Position numbers and translations under genes: made by a program. Below the pieces are notes generated by a model. It was not told the DNA's origin. It saw nothing but the letters and a program-made list of their open reading frames with translations, and ran no database searches. From Ancrocorticia sp052089425 (GTDB lineage Bacteria > Actinomycetota > Actinomycetes > Actinomycetales > Actinomycetaceae), in NCBI RefSeq assembly GCF_052089425.1, contig NZ_JBQCZW010000004.1:73159-137158 (forward strand): a stretch of DNA of 64,000 nt, written 5' to 3'. This document shows, one piece after another, positions 9,569 through 17,531 of this stretch. How positions within the stretch are numbered: the stretch's first letter is position 1; each line of letters opens with the position of its first letter.

Positions 9569-10312
9569 CTAGTGCCCGTGCGTCAGCCCCGTAATCGCGG
9601 CGATCACCTGTTCATATGAGGCATCCTGAGCAAAGAATTCGCCGTTGATGCGGCCGTGGCGCAGGACGATGATGCGGTCCGCGATGGCACGCACATCCGT
9701 GAGATTGTGGCTAATGAGGATCACGCCCTTGCCCATCTCGCGCAAACCCTCGATGTAATTGAGAACGTCGGCAGTTTGGGACACGGAGAGCGAGGCCGTT
9801 GGCTCGTCCATCACGAACAGGCTCGGTTCGGCCACGAGGGTGCGCGCGATGGCCACGCCTTGGCGTTGGCCTCCCGAGAGGGCAGCGAGTGGAGCATGCA
9901 CGTCAGGGATGCGCCCTCCAAGTTGATCCAAGTATTCGCGCGCCAGGCGATCCATCTCTTTGGTATCCAGCAGGCCCGCCTGACTCGTCAGTTCGCGGCC
10001 AAGGAAAATGTTGGACGTCACATCGAGGTTTTCACACAGGGCGAGCTGCTGGTACACGGTGGCGATCCCTAGATCGAAGGCCTCGCGAGGCGAGGCAATG
10101 GTGACGGGATGTCCTCCCACGAAGATGCGCCCTGCCGTTGGTGTCAGTGCTCCGGCAACCATTTGGGCAACCGTTGATTTACCGGCCGCATTGTCACCTA
10201 CGAGGGCCACCACCTCGTGATCGTGCACGGAAAAACTCACGTTGTTGGCCGCCTGAACGGCCCCAAAGTGCTTGGTCAGATTCTCCACACGAAGAATTGG
10301 TGTCCGTGTCAT
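9569..10312 (-). CDS. Sugar ABC transporter ATP-binding subunit (orphan)
   Basis: Single-domain ABC ATPase of 247 residues like FrcA of simple-sugar importers. Walker A is GDNAAGKST (residues about 38-46), the signature LSGGQRQGVAIARTL and Walker B LFVMDEPTASLS; switch His in LISHN. Unlike the neighbouring GguA-type protein it has one, not two, nucleotide-binding domains. Its start overlaps the stop of the ROK regulator gene by 4 bp (ATGA), so the two are translationally coupled. No permease or binding protein follows, so it may serve a transporter coded elsewhere or substitute in the divergent operon; that is inference. Confidence 0.88.
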   Translation of the reverse strand: MTRTPILRVENLTKHFGAVQAANNVSFSVHDHEVVALVGDNAAGKSTVAQMVAGALTPTAGRIFVGGHPVTIASPREAFDLGIATVYQQLALCENLDVTSNIFLGRELTSQAGLLDTKEMDRLAREYLDQLGGRIPDVHAPLAALSGGQRQGVAIARTLVAEPSLFVMDEPTASLSVSQTADVLNYIEGLREMGKGVILISHNLTDVRAIADRIIVLRHGRINGEFFAQDASYEQVIAAITGLTHGH

Positions 10313-11517
10313 TCCCCTACCCCCTTCGGAGAAGCACCGTCAGCGCGATCTGGCGATACCCCCATAGGGTTCACTCTCTCTTGTTCATCGTAAGCGAGCG
10401 TCAGTGCCCCCATGATCTCCGATTGGCCGGCCAGCGCTGCCGCTTCCACGCTCACCGTACCAGCGAACAGTGGCCGTCCTTCAATGGCATCGCGCATCGG
10501 GGCAAGCAAAAGTTCACCCGTGGCCGCAAGTTCGCCCCCCACCACGATCTTTGAGGGGGAGAGTACCATCACCTGATCGGCTAGAACTCGCCCGATCTGG
10601 GTGCCGGCATCGCCCACCACCTGACGGCAGCCAATATCTCCAGCGTTGGCCTCGCGGATCACGTCCGAAACCGATGTGTAGCCGTGTGACAGCCGAAGGG
10701 ATTCCACCAGCACGTTGGCACCCACAAGTGTGTTGAGGCAGCCACGGCCTCCGCAGTTACAGATTAACCCGGAGGGTTCCACCTGAACATGCCCGATCTC
10801 TCCGGCCGTACCGCGCACGCCGTGATACACGTGACCATTGATAATGATCCCGGCCCCCGTCGTGTAGGTAGCACACACGTAGATCCCGTTAGCCACCCCG
10901 CGCAGTGCCCCGCGGCGCGCTTCTGCCACGGCGGCCGCGTTCGCATCGTTATCCACGCTCGTTGGGCGATTGAGACGTTTGGACAGGACGGTGGCGATCT
11001 CAATGTCTTCCCAGCCCGGGAGAATCCCGGCAACGGGGATCATGCCGGATTCAGGATCTATCGGGGCTGCCATGCTCACCCCAACGGCGCTGAGCTCGTC
11101 TACGTTCGCGCCCAGATCCTCAACCAGTTCAGTGATGAGTATCGCCGCCCGATCCAGCGTGGTATCTGCCCGATGCGTCAGTGGGAGGGGCAGGCTCTTG
11201 GACCGCTGGATGTCCAACGAGGTGTCTGAGATGGCGATGCGAAGAACTCGCCGGCCCACTTGAACGCCAGCGAGTAGCCCTGTTTGCCGAGCGAGAGAAA
11301 CCAACTGAGCACGCCGTCCCGAATGAACAGTGCTCCGCGTGCGGAAAACTCCCTCGGCAACCAAGCGTTTCACCGTGTTCGAAATGGTGGCAGGTGAAAG
11401 GCCAGTAGCTGCGGTCAATTCAACCTGAGTGATGTGCCCGAACTTGCGAACGGTTTCCACAACGCGAGCCGTATTGGCTTCACGTAGTGAAGCTTGCGAT
11501 CCCGGTCCTATACTCAC
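10309..11517 (-). CDS. ROK-family transcriptional repressor (XylR/NagC type)
   Basis: A 402-residue regulator: N-terminal winged helix-turn-helix (about residues 15-80, ITQVELTAATGLSPATIS) and a C-terminal ROK sugar-kinase-like domain. The ROK zinc motif CNCGGRGCLN is present near residue 255 and GEIGH before it. The phosphate-binding loop of true kinases is degenerate (VQVGRRVLRIA), as usual in regulators. GTG start at 11517. Divergent from the sugar ABC operon starting at 11820, whose promoter carries a palindrome at the expected start of transcription, so it likely represses that operon and releases on sugar binding. Which sugar is not known. Confidence 0.9.
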   Translation of the reverse strand: MSIGPGSQASLREANTARVVETVRKFGHITQVELTAATGLSPATISNTVKRLVAEGVFRTRSTVHSGRRAQLVSLARQTGLLAGVQVGRRVLRIAISDTSLDIQRSKSLPLPLTHRADTTLDRAAILITELVEDLGANVDELSAVGVSMAAPIDPESGMIPVAGILPGWEDIEIATVLSKRLNRPTSVDNDANAAAVAEARRGALRGVANGIYVCATYTTGAGIIINGHVYHGVRGTAGEIGHVQVEPSGLICNCGGRGCLNTLVGANVLVESLRLSHGYTSVSDVIREANAGDIGCRQVVGDAGTQIGRVLADQVMVLSPSKIVVGGELAATGELLLAPMRDAIEGRPLFAGTVSVEAAALAGQSEIMGALTLAYDEQERVNPMGVSPDRADGASPKGVGE

Positions 11518-11735
11518 GAGATAACGCTATCACTACTGAGCCTCCCCCGATCTACGCCTCACGGTATATTCGGTGCAAGACTTTGGAGTATTCTTTGCCG
11601 GACAGCATGCCTTAGCGTTTCGTTCCGAGGTGGCACATGCCGCGCTCACGCACACTTTCCACCGTCCCCTCGCGCCTGAGGAGCGGATGGTGAACGGCAT
11701 CTGAAAAACTCATCCACGCAATTTGCGTTTATAGC

Positions 11736-11764
11736 TTGAAGTCAAGGGGGCAAGTGCCTATGAT
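11736..11764 (+). promoter_or_regulatory. Promoter of the sugar ABC transporter operon
   Basis: TTGAAG (11736-11741), 17-bp spacer, TATGAT (11759-11764): four or five of six matches to each sigma-70 hexamer at ideal spacing. It lies 55 bp before the first ATG of the operon. A CGCAA-T-TTGCG palindrome (11717-11727) sits just upstream of the -35 box and could bind an activator. Confidence 0.6.
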
Positions 11765-11772
11765 TCCAAAAT

Positions 11773-11791
11773 AGAACGAATTCCTCGTTCT
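11773..11791. promoter_or_regulatory. Candidate operator palindrome for the ROK regulator
   Basis: Perfect 7-bp inverted repeat AGAACGA-attcc-TCGTTCT positioned 8 bp after the -10 box, i.e. at about +3 to +21. Such placement fits repression of the divergent sugar operon. The link to the ROK protein is by position only. Confidence 0.5.
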
Positions 11792-11819
11792 GTTCCCACA
11801 AAGAAGCGCGGGAGTACAT

Positions 11820-13418
11820 ATGGCAAAGCAGCCTCCCCCAATCCTAGAGATGCGTAACATCGTCAAGGAGTTTCCTGGCGTGCGCGCTCTAGATAACGTC
11901 ACGATGACGGTTCAGGAAGGGGACATTCACTCCATCTGCGGAGAAAACGGCGCGGGTAAATCCACGCTCATGAAGGTCCTCTCGGGAGTTCATCCCACCG
12001 GAACGTATCAGGGTGACATCTACTTCAACGGCGAACCCGTGAAGTTCCACAACATCAAGGCCTCCGAAGAGGCCGGGATTGTGATCATCCATCAGGAGCT
12101 CGCTCTCATTCCAGAGCTTTCCATCACGGAAAATGTGTTTATGGGATCCGAAATCCGTAAACGCGGCCTCATTGATTGGGATGAGCAGCGCCGGGTCACC
12201 ACCGGGCTTCTGGACCACATCGGTTTGGCAATTGATCCCAACACGCCCGTCAAGAATCTTGGTGTGGGCCAGCAGCAGATGGTGGAAATCGCCAAGGCGC
12301 TGTCCAAGGACGTCAAGCTTCTCATTTTTGATGAGCCCACCTCGGCTCTGAACGAGGAGGATTCCGCCAATCTCCTTGACCTGATGCGCGATCTGAAGTC
12401 GCGAGGCATCACGTGCATCATGATTTCGCACAAGCTCAACGAAATTGCAGCCATCTCCGATGCAGTGACCGTCATCCGCGACGGTCAGACTGTTGAAACC
12501 TACCCCGTTGTTGCTGGAAAGGTTGACGAGGATCGCATCATCCGATCCATGGTTGGCCGCTCCCTCGATAATCGCTACCCGGATCACACGCCCAACCATG
12601 GCGAAACGATGTTTGAGGTCAAGGACTGGACCGTTGTCCACGAATCCATTCCCGATCGCCTCGCAGCCGATCGCTCCTCCTTTACGGTCAGGGCTGGCGA
12701 AGTTGTTGGTTTCGCCGGCCTCATGGGCGCAGGCCGCACCGAGCTGGCACGTTCGCTTTTCGGCAAGTCGTACGGGCAGTACCTTGGCGGGCAGATGTGG
12801 CTCAAGGGCGAAGAGCTTCGCTTAAACAACGTCAGTCAGGCCATTAAGCGGGGCATTGCCTACGTTCCAGAGGATCGTAAAACGCTCGGCTTGAATTTGA
12901 TCGATACCGTGGAAAAGACGATCGTCAGCGCCAATCTCCGCGGCATTGTCCACGGCGGATTACTCGATCTGGACGAACAAGCAGAGGTTGCCGAGCGCTA
13001 CCGCAAGGATCTTCGTATCAAGACCCCGAATGTGCGCTCGGGCGTTTCTACGCTCTCAGGAGGCAACCAGCAGAAGGTTGTTCTCGGCAAGTGGATGTAT
13101 CCAGAACCAGACCTGCTGATCTTGGACGAACCTACGCGAGGCATCGATGTGGGCGCAAAGTTCGAGATCTACAAGCTGATTTTCCGCCTCGCGGATCAAG
13201 GCCGCGGAGTGATTGTCATTTCCTCGGAACTGCCGGAACTGCTGGGGATCTGCGATCGCATCTACACCATTTGCGAAGGCCAGATCACCGGCGTTGCCAA
13301 CGCGCGCTCTACCAACCAAGAGGAGCTCATGCGGCTCATGACCCTCACCTCCACCACCGCTACTGACCCAGATGCCACGGACGATACGGACGTCCCTATC
13401 GGCGCAGGCGCTAACTAA
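11820..13418 (+). CDS. gguA: Multiple-monosaccharide ABC transporter ATPase
   Basis: Energises sugar import at the inner face of the membrane. The 532 residues hold two ABC domains in tandem, as in GguA/XylG/MmsA. First domain: Walker A GENGAGKST (about residues 41-49), signature LGVGQQQMVEIAKAL, Walker B LLIFDEPTSAL. Second domain: its Walker A is degenerate (GLMGAGRTELARSLFG), as is normal in this family, with signature LSGGNQQKVVLGKW and Walker B LLILDEPTRGIDVG. ATG at 11820 follows GGGAGT. First gene of an operon with permease and binding protein. A short Ser/Thr/Asp-rich tail ends the protein. Confidence 0.95.
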   Translation: MAKQPPPILEMRNIVKEFPGVRALDNVTMTVQEGDIHSICGENGAGKSTLMKVLSGVHPTGTYQGDIYFNGEPVKFHNIKASEEAGIVIIHQELALIPELSITENVFMGSEIRKRGLIDWDEQRRVTTGLLDHIGLAIDPNTPVKNLGVGQQQMVEIAKALSKDVKLLIFDEPTSALNEEDSANLLDLMRDLKSRGITCIMISHKLNEIAAISDAVTVIRDGQTVETYPVVAGKVDEDRIIRSMVGRSLDNRYPDHTPNHGETMFEVKDWTVVHESIPDRLAADRSSFTVRAGEVVGFAGLMGAGRTELARSLFGKSYGQYLGGQMWLKGEELRLNNVSQAIKRGIAYVPEDRKTLGLNLIDTVEKTIVSANLRGIVHGGLLDLDEQAEVAERYRKDLRIKTPNVRSGVSTLSGGNQQKVVLGKWMYPEPDLLILDEPTRGIDVGAKFEIYKLIFRLADQGRGVIVISSELPELLGICDRIYTICEGQITGVANARSTNQEELMRLMTLTSTTATDPDATDDTDVPIGAGAN

Positions 13419-13431
13419 AAGGATCCGCAAG

Positions 13432-14790
13432 ATGAAAAAACTGAGAGAACTCCTCGGGGGCAATCTTCAGCAATACACCATGGTGTTGGCGCTGATCGTG
13501 CTTGTGCTCGTGTTCCAGTTCCTGTCGGGTGGCAAGATGGTCACCTCCTCCAACTTCCAAAACCTGATCTCCGGTAACGCCTATGTTCTCGTACTTGCCA
13601 TCGGCATGGTCATGGTGATTGTGGTTGGCCACATCGATCTGTCCGTCGGTTCAGTAGCCGGCCTCGTGGGCATGGTGGTAGCCATTTCTGGGCGCGATTT
13701 CGGACTCCCCTGGTGGGCTTCGCTGCTCGTGGGCCTAGGCGTTGGCCTCCTCGTGGGGTGCTGGCACGGCTTCTGGCTTGCCCAAATGGGAATCCCCGGC
13801 TTCATTACCACGCTGGCGGGATTGTTAGCCTTCAGAGGCCTCGTCATCTGGATTTCTGGCTCCATCTCCGCACCGGTTCCCCGCGAGTTCACCACTCTGG
13901 GCGCGGGATACATGCCCGAATGGGGACCCGGATGGACCATGATGAACAACTCCACGCTCCTTCTGGGAATCGTTGGGATCGTTTACCTGACATGGAGTCA
14001 GTTCCGCAAGCGTGCCAAGGAAATCAAGCGAGGAAATGAGGCTCCACTGTGGATCCCCGTGACACGATCGATCGCTCTGGTGGCCATCATCGGATACATC
14101 ACGTGGATCTTCGGATCGGGCCGCCCGGGAACCTCCTTCCCGATCCCCGGCGTGATTCTGCTGGTACTCGTGATCATCTACCACATCATTACCCAGCGCA
14201 CCACATTCGGCCGCCACGTCTACGCCGTGGGTGGCAATCGGGCCGCCGCGGCGCTCTCGGGTGTGAACACGAAGCGCACCTACTTCCTCGTCATGATGAA
14301 CATGTCCTTCCTTGCCGCCATTGCCGGCATCCTCTTCGTGGGGCGCTCCACATCTGCAGGTCCGCAGGACGGCAACATGTGGGAGCTGGACGCCATCGCG
14401 GCTGTGTTCATCGGCGGCGCCGCGGTATCCGGCGGTATTGGAACCGTGTTCGGCTCCGTGATCGGCGGCTTGGTCATGGCCGTTCTCAACAACGGCTTGA
14501 TGCTCATGGGCGTTGGCCAGGACCGCACGGCCGTGATCAAGGGCCTCGTGCTCCTGATCGCCGTTGCCTTCGATGTGTACAACAAGAACCACGGAAAGCC
14601 CTCCATTACCGGCCATTTAGCGAAGAAAGCGCAACTGGGCCTCGATGGTGAACCACAGGAGCCACTCTCCCCAGAAAGTGCGGCAGTAGCCGCCTCCGGT
14701 GCAGAACCCGGATCAAAGCCCGCTGATGGGCCTGCGATCACACCTGAATCCGACAACCCACTCGATCCACATCCACCTACCAAGCATTAA
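13432..14790 (+). CDS. gguB: Multiple-monosaccharide ABC transporter permease
   Basis: Membrane subunit of the sugar importer, BPD_transp_2 family. I place the start at the ATG 13432 (KKLRELLGGNLQQYTM follows) because AAAGGA lies 9 bp before it; the frame is open further upstream inside the ATPase gene. About 10 membrane segments are visible, with the family motifs GHIDLSVGSVAG and FIGGAAVSGGIGTVFGSV. A long basic insertion around residues 190-240 (SQFRKRAKEIKRG) is typical of GguB-type permeases. The last about 45 residues form a Pro/Glu/Ser-rich cytoplasmic tail without recognised motif. Starts 13 bp after gguA stops. Confidence 0.94.
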   Translation: MKKLRELLGGNLQQYTMVLALIVLVLVFQFLSGGKMVTSSNFQNLISGNAYVLVLAIGMVMVIVVGHIDLSVGSVAGLVGMVVAISGRDFGLPWWASLLVGLGVGLLVGCWHGFWLAQMGIPGFITTLAGLLAFRGLVIWISGSISAPVPREFTTLGAGYMPEWGPGWTMMNNSTLLLGIVGIVYLTWSQFRKRAKEIKRGNEAPLWIPVTRSIALVAIIGYITWIFGSGRPGTSFPIPGVILLVLVIIYHIITQRTTFGRHVYAVGGNRAAAALSGVNTKRTYFLVMMNMSFLAAIAGILFVGRSTSAGPQDGNMWELDAIAAVFIGGAAVSGGIGTVFGSVIGGLVMAVLNNGLMLMGVGQDRTAVIKGLVLLIAVAFDVYNKNHGKPSITGHLAKKAQLGLDGEPQEPLSPESAAVAASGAEPGSKPADGPAITPESDNPLDPHPPTKH

Positions 14791-14828
14791 CAACGCGGTT
14801 TCATAACCGACACCCCGAAAGGAAAACA

Positions 14829-15941
14829 ATGAAGCGACGTTTTACCGGGCTGGCCGCCATCGCGGCGGCAGCAGCCCTCACACTTAGCGCATGTGGCGGC
14901 GATGGCGGCCGCGGCGGCGATGATGCCGGCTCAGATTCCACCGATGACGCAGTAACACTCGCGGAAGGAGACACCATTGGTGTTTCCCTTCCATGGCTAG
15001 GAACGCAGAACTGGAAGGAAGCAGATCAGATCTTCAAGACCGATCTGGATGAAGCCGGATACAACGCGATCGTTCAGGCCGCTGATAACAAGGTTCCTAA
15101 CCAGCAGTCCCAAATCGAGGCCATGATCGAGCAGGGCGCCAAGGTCCTCATCGTTGGTCCGATTGACGGCACCCAGTTGGGATCTGTGCTTGAGCAGGCC
15201 CAGGCCTCTGGCATCACCATCATCGGATACGACCGCATGATCGAGAACACCGAAGCCGTTGACGGTGTTGTCCAGTTCGGTTCGATCAAGACTGGTGAGT
15301 TCCAGGCACAGGCACTCCTACAGGGCCTCGAAGAAGAAAAGGGCGATGGCCCCTACAACATTGAGCTGTTCGCGGGCGGCCCGGCAGATCCGAACGCTCA
15401 GCTGTTCTTCGATGGCGCGATGAGCGTACTCCAGCCAAAGATTGATGACGGGACCCTCGTTGTCGTCTCTGGGCAGACCGACTTCACACAGGCCGCCACA
15501 CAGGATTGGGATAACGGCAAGGCTCAGTCCCGCATGGATTCCATCCTGTCGGGTAACTACTCCAACGAGCAGATCGATGGCGTCCTTTCCCCGAACGACG
15601 GTATTGCTCGTGCAATTATCACCTCGGCTGAACAGGCCGGTCAGGATATCCCCGTGGTATCGGGCCTCGATGCTGAAAACGAATCCATCGCTTGGATCGC
15701 CTCCGGCAAGCAGTACTCCACGGTTGCTAAGCCAACCCAAGAAATGGTTGACCAGACCATGGATATTCTCGATTCCTTGGCCGCTGGTGATGGACTCCCC
15801 GAAGCCAATGACACCGCTGATAACGGCGCCAAGGAAGTACCCGTGTACGCCCTTGAGCCCACCGTTGTGACCCTCGATAATCTGGAAGAGTTCTTCGCAG
15901 ATAACGAGGACATCATGGCGATCATTAACGACAACAAGTAA
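14829..15941 (+). CDS. chvE: ChvE-like sugar-binding lipoprotein
   Basis: Extracellular solute-binding subunit, periplasmic-binding-protein type 4 fold. Lipobox LSAC with acylated Cys22, then a Gly/Asp-rich linker (residues 23-50). The ligand-domain sequence includes GVSLPWLGTQNWKEADQIF, PIDGTQLGSVLEQA and GYDRMIENTEAVDG, all like ChvE/multiple-sugar binding proteins that take aldoses such as glucose, galactose, arabinose or xylose. Length of 370 is normal. Ribosome binding site GAAAGGAAAA before ATG. Third gene of the operon, 38 bp behind the permease; a GC-rich hairpin follows, at the edge of a scaffold gap. Confidence 0.94.
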   Translation: MKRRFTGLAAIAAAAALTLSACGGDGGRGGDDAGSDSTDDAVTLAEGDTIGVSLPWLGTQNWKEADQIFKTDLDEAGYNAIVQAADNKVPNQQSQIEAMIEQGAKVLIVGPIDGTQLGSVLEQAQASGITIIGYDRMIENTEAVDGVVQFGSIKTGEFQAQALLQGLEEEKGDGPYNIELFAGGPADPNAQLFFDGAMSVLQPKIDDGTLVVVSGQTDFTQAATQDWDNGKAQSRMDSILSGNYSNEQIDGVLSPNDGIARAIITSAEQAGQDIPVVSGLDAENESIAWIASGKQYSTVAKPTQEMVDQTMDILDSLAAGDGLPEANDTADNGAKEVPVYALEPTVVTLDNLEEFFADNEDIMAIINDNK

Positions 15942-15951
15942 TTTGACGAGC

Positions 15952-15982
15952 GGTGGGGGGGGGCAGGCCCCCCCCCCCCCAC
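15952..15982 (+). terminator. GC hairpin after the sugar operon, probably misread
   Basis: A run of nine G (15955-15963), CAGG, then thirteen C (15968-15980) directly behind the binding-protein gene. It could be a real stem-loop terminator, but the unequal homopolymers next to a scaffold gap make the exact bases doubtful. Confidence 0.4.
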
Positions 15983-16158
15983 GAGCACCCAAATTAAAAA
16001 CAACACAAAACCCCCGCACCAAAACAAGAATGAAAAACGAAAAACACAAAGAGAGGGTTACACACAACACACCNNNNNNNNNNCTATCACTTCTTGTATA
16101 AAATTAACAACAAAATTTTATTGGGGGGGGGGGGGGGGCCCCCCCCCCCCCCCCCCGC
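15983..16158. other. Scaffold gap with low-complexity contig ends
   Basis: Ten N at 16074-16083. On the left lies A/C-rich low-complexity sequence; on the right T/A-rich sequence followed by sixteen G (16123-16138) and eighteen C (16139-16156). Base composition is unlike any other part of the window. Most likely two unreliable contig ends joined by a placeholder gap; the true distance between the sugar operon and the isomerase gene is therefore unknown and a gene could be missing. Confidence 0.85.
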
Positions 16159-16204
16159 TTCTCTCTCCCTTTTTACGCACAGCTCTACTCGCCGGAAGCA
16201 GAAC

Positions 16205-17485
16205 ATGTCTGAACACGTCATCCCTCTCTTCGAGGATTCCAGTCACCTCAGCTGGCTTGCCGATCACCGCCGCGGCCTCCTCGATTTTGCCAAAGCCCAC
16301 GTGTGTTCACCCGAAGGCGGCTACGCATGGCTGGATGCACATGGTGATCCTATGCCGGCAGAGGGCCACCAACTGTGGATCGGCTCCCGGATGATCCACA
16401 TTTTTTCGCTCGCCGCAATGGCCGGCCAGCCCGGAGCCCGCGACGTGGTGGAGCACGGGCTAGATTTTTATGTGGACGGCGCTGGCCGCGATCACGAACA
16501 TGGCGGCTGGTTCGCGCAGGTCGGTGGAACCTCCCCATCGGATGCCAAGGAGCTCTATGGCACCGCCCAGCTTCTTCTGGCCGCTTCCTCGGCAACCCAA
16601 GCCGGGTTCAGCCGCGGCCGCGAGCTGCTGGACGCAACCCTCCACGTCATTGATACCTACTATTGGGACGAAGAAGCTGGACGAGCCAAGGAGAGCTACG
16701 ACGCCACGTTCACCCAGTTGGATCCTTACCGCGGGCAGAACGCGAACATGCATCTGACCGAGGCGCTTCTGGCCGCCTACGAGGCCACGGGAGATCCCAA
16801 ACTGTTGGCCAGAGCCACCTCGATCGCCACGTTCGTCGCGGGCCGCGCCGTCCTGCCAGCTACCTCCGAGCCTACTGACGAACTCGCCCGCATCGCGGCC
16901 ACCGCCCCGTGGCGCCTACCCGAGCACTTTGACTCAGAATGGACGCCCATCTGGGACTACAACATCAATGAGAAGCGGCACGCCTTCCGCCCCTATGGCT
17001 CCACCGTGGGCCACTGGCTCGAATGGGCGAAGCTGTGCATGCAGATCCATGGCCTGGGAATCGATGAGCCATGGCTCGTTCCCACCGCCGAATCACTCTT
17101 CAAGCACGGCATCACGGAGGGATGGACCCCAACGGGCGGCTTTTACTACACGGTGGATTGGGATGGCAGCCCCGTGGTGTCGGACAAGTTCTTCTGGGCC
17201 CCACCCGAGGCCGTGAGCGCCGCCGTGCTCCTGTACCGCGAGACGAATGATGAGTTCTACGCCCAGTGGTACAACACCATCTGGGAGTACTGCCAGCAGT
17301 ACTTCGTCCCCGAAACCCTCGGAGCTTGGCAGCACGAGCTTGACGGAGACAACCGTCCCACCTCACTGACGTGGGACGGCCGCCCGGACATCTACCATGT
17401 CTATCAAGCCACGCTGTACCCGCTGCTTCCTGAGGGCGAGGGCGTGGCAGCCTTCGCCGCAAAGAACGGCGCCGCAGCCCGTTGA
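16205..17485 (+). CDS. AGE-family aldose-ketose isomerase (YihS/mannose isomerase-like)
   Basis: An (alpha/alpha)6-barrel sugar isomerase/epimerase of 426 residues. It matches YihS-type sequence throughout: LWIGSRMIHIFSLAAMAG, NANMHLTEALLAAYEATGD, EHFDSEWTPIWDYN, FRPYGSTVGHWLEWAKL, YTVDWDGSPVV and WDGRPDIYH. These stretches contain the catalytic His residues of the family. Known members convert mannose-fructose or sulfoquinovose-sulfofructose; which applies here is not readable. Start at 16205 (MSEHVIP); the reading frame upstream runs into poly-G/C artefact. Downstream of the sugar importer on the same strand, so it may process the imported sugar, though a gap separates them. Convergent with the S9 peptidase gene. 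Confidence 0.85.
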   Translation: MSEHVIPLFEDSSHLSWLADHRRGLLDFAKAHVCSPEGGYAWLDAHGDPMPAEGHQLWIGSRMIHIFSLAAMAGQPGARDVVEHGLDFYVDGAGRDHEHGGWFAQVGGTSPSDAKELYGTAQLLLAASSATQAGFSRGRELLDATLHVIDTYYWDEEAGRAKESYDATFTQLDPYRGQNANMHLTEALLAAYEATGDPKLLARATSIATFVAGRAVLPATSEPTDELARIAATAPWRLPEHFDSEWTPIWDYNINEKRHAFRPYGSTVGHWLEWAKLCMQIHGLGIDEPWLVPTAESLFKHGITEGWTPTGGFYYTVDWDGSPVVSDKFFWAPPEAVSAAVLLYRETNDEFYAQWYNTIWEYCQQYFVPETLGAWQHELDGDNRPTSLTWDGRPDIYHVYQATLYPLLPEGEGVAAFAAKNGAAAR

Positions 17486-17531
17486 GGTAGAGCCACTGAG
17501 GCCACGCCCGCCCTTACCCTGGCACCTCCGA

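Noticed and set aside
15955..16156. G-quadruplex from poly-G runs
   Set aside because: The runs flank an N gap and are probably assembly artefacts.
16094..16204. Upstream extension of the isomerase gene with Gly/Pro runs
   Set aside because: It translates G and C homopolymers beside a scaffold gap; the family N-terminus begins at 16205.
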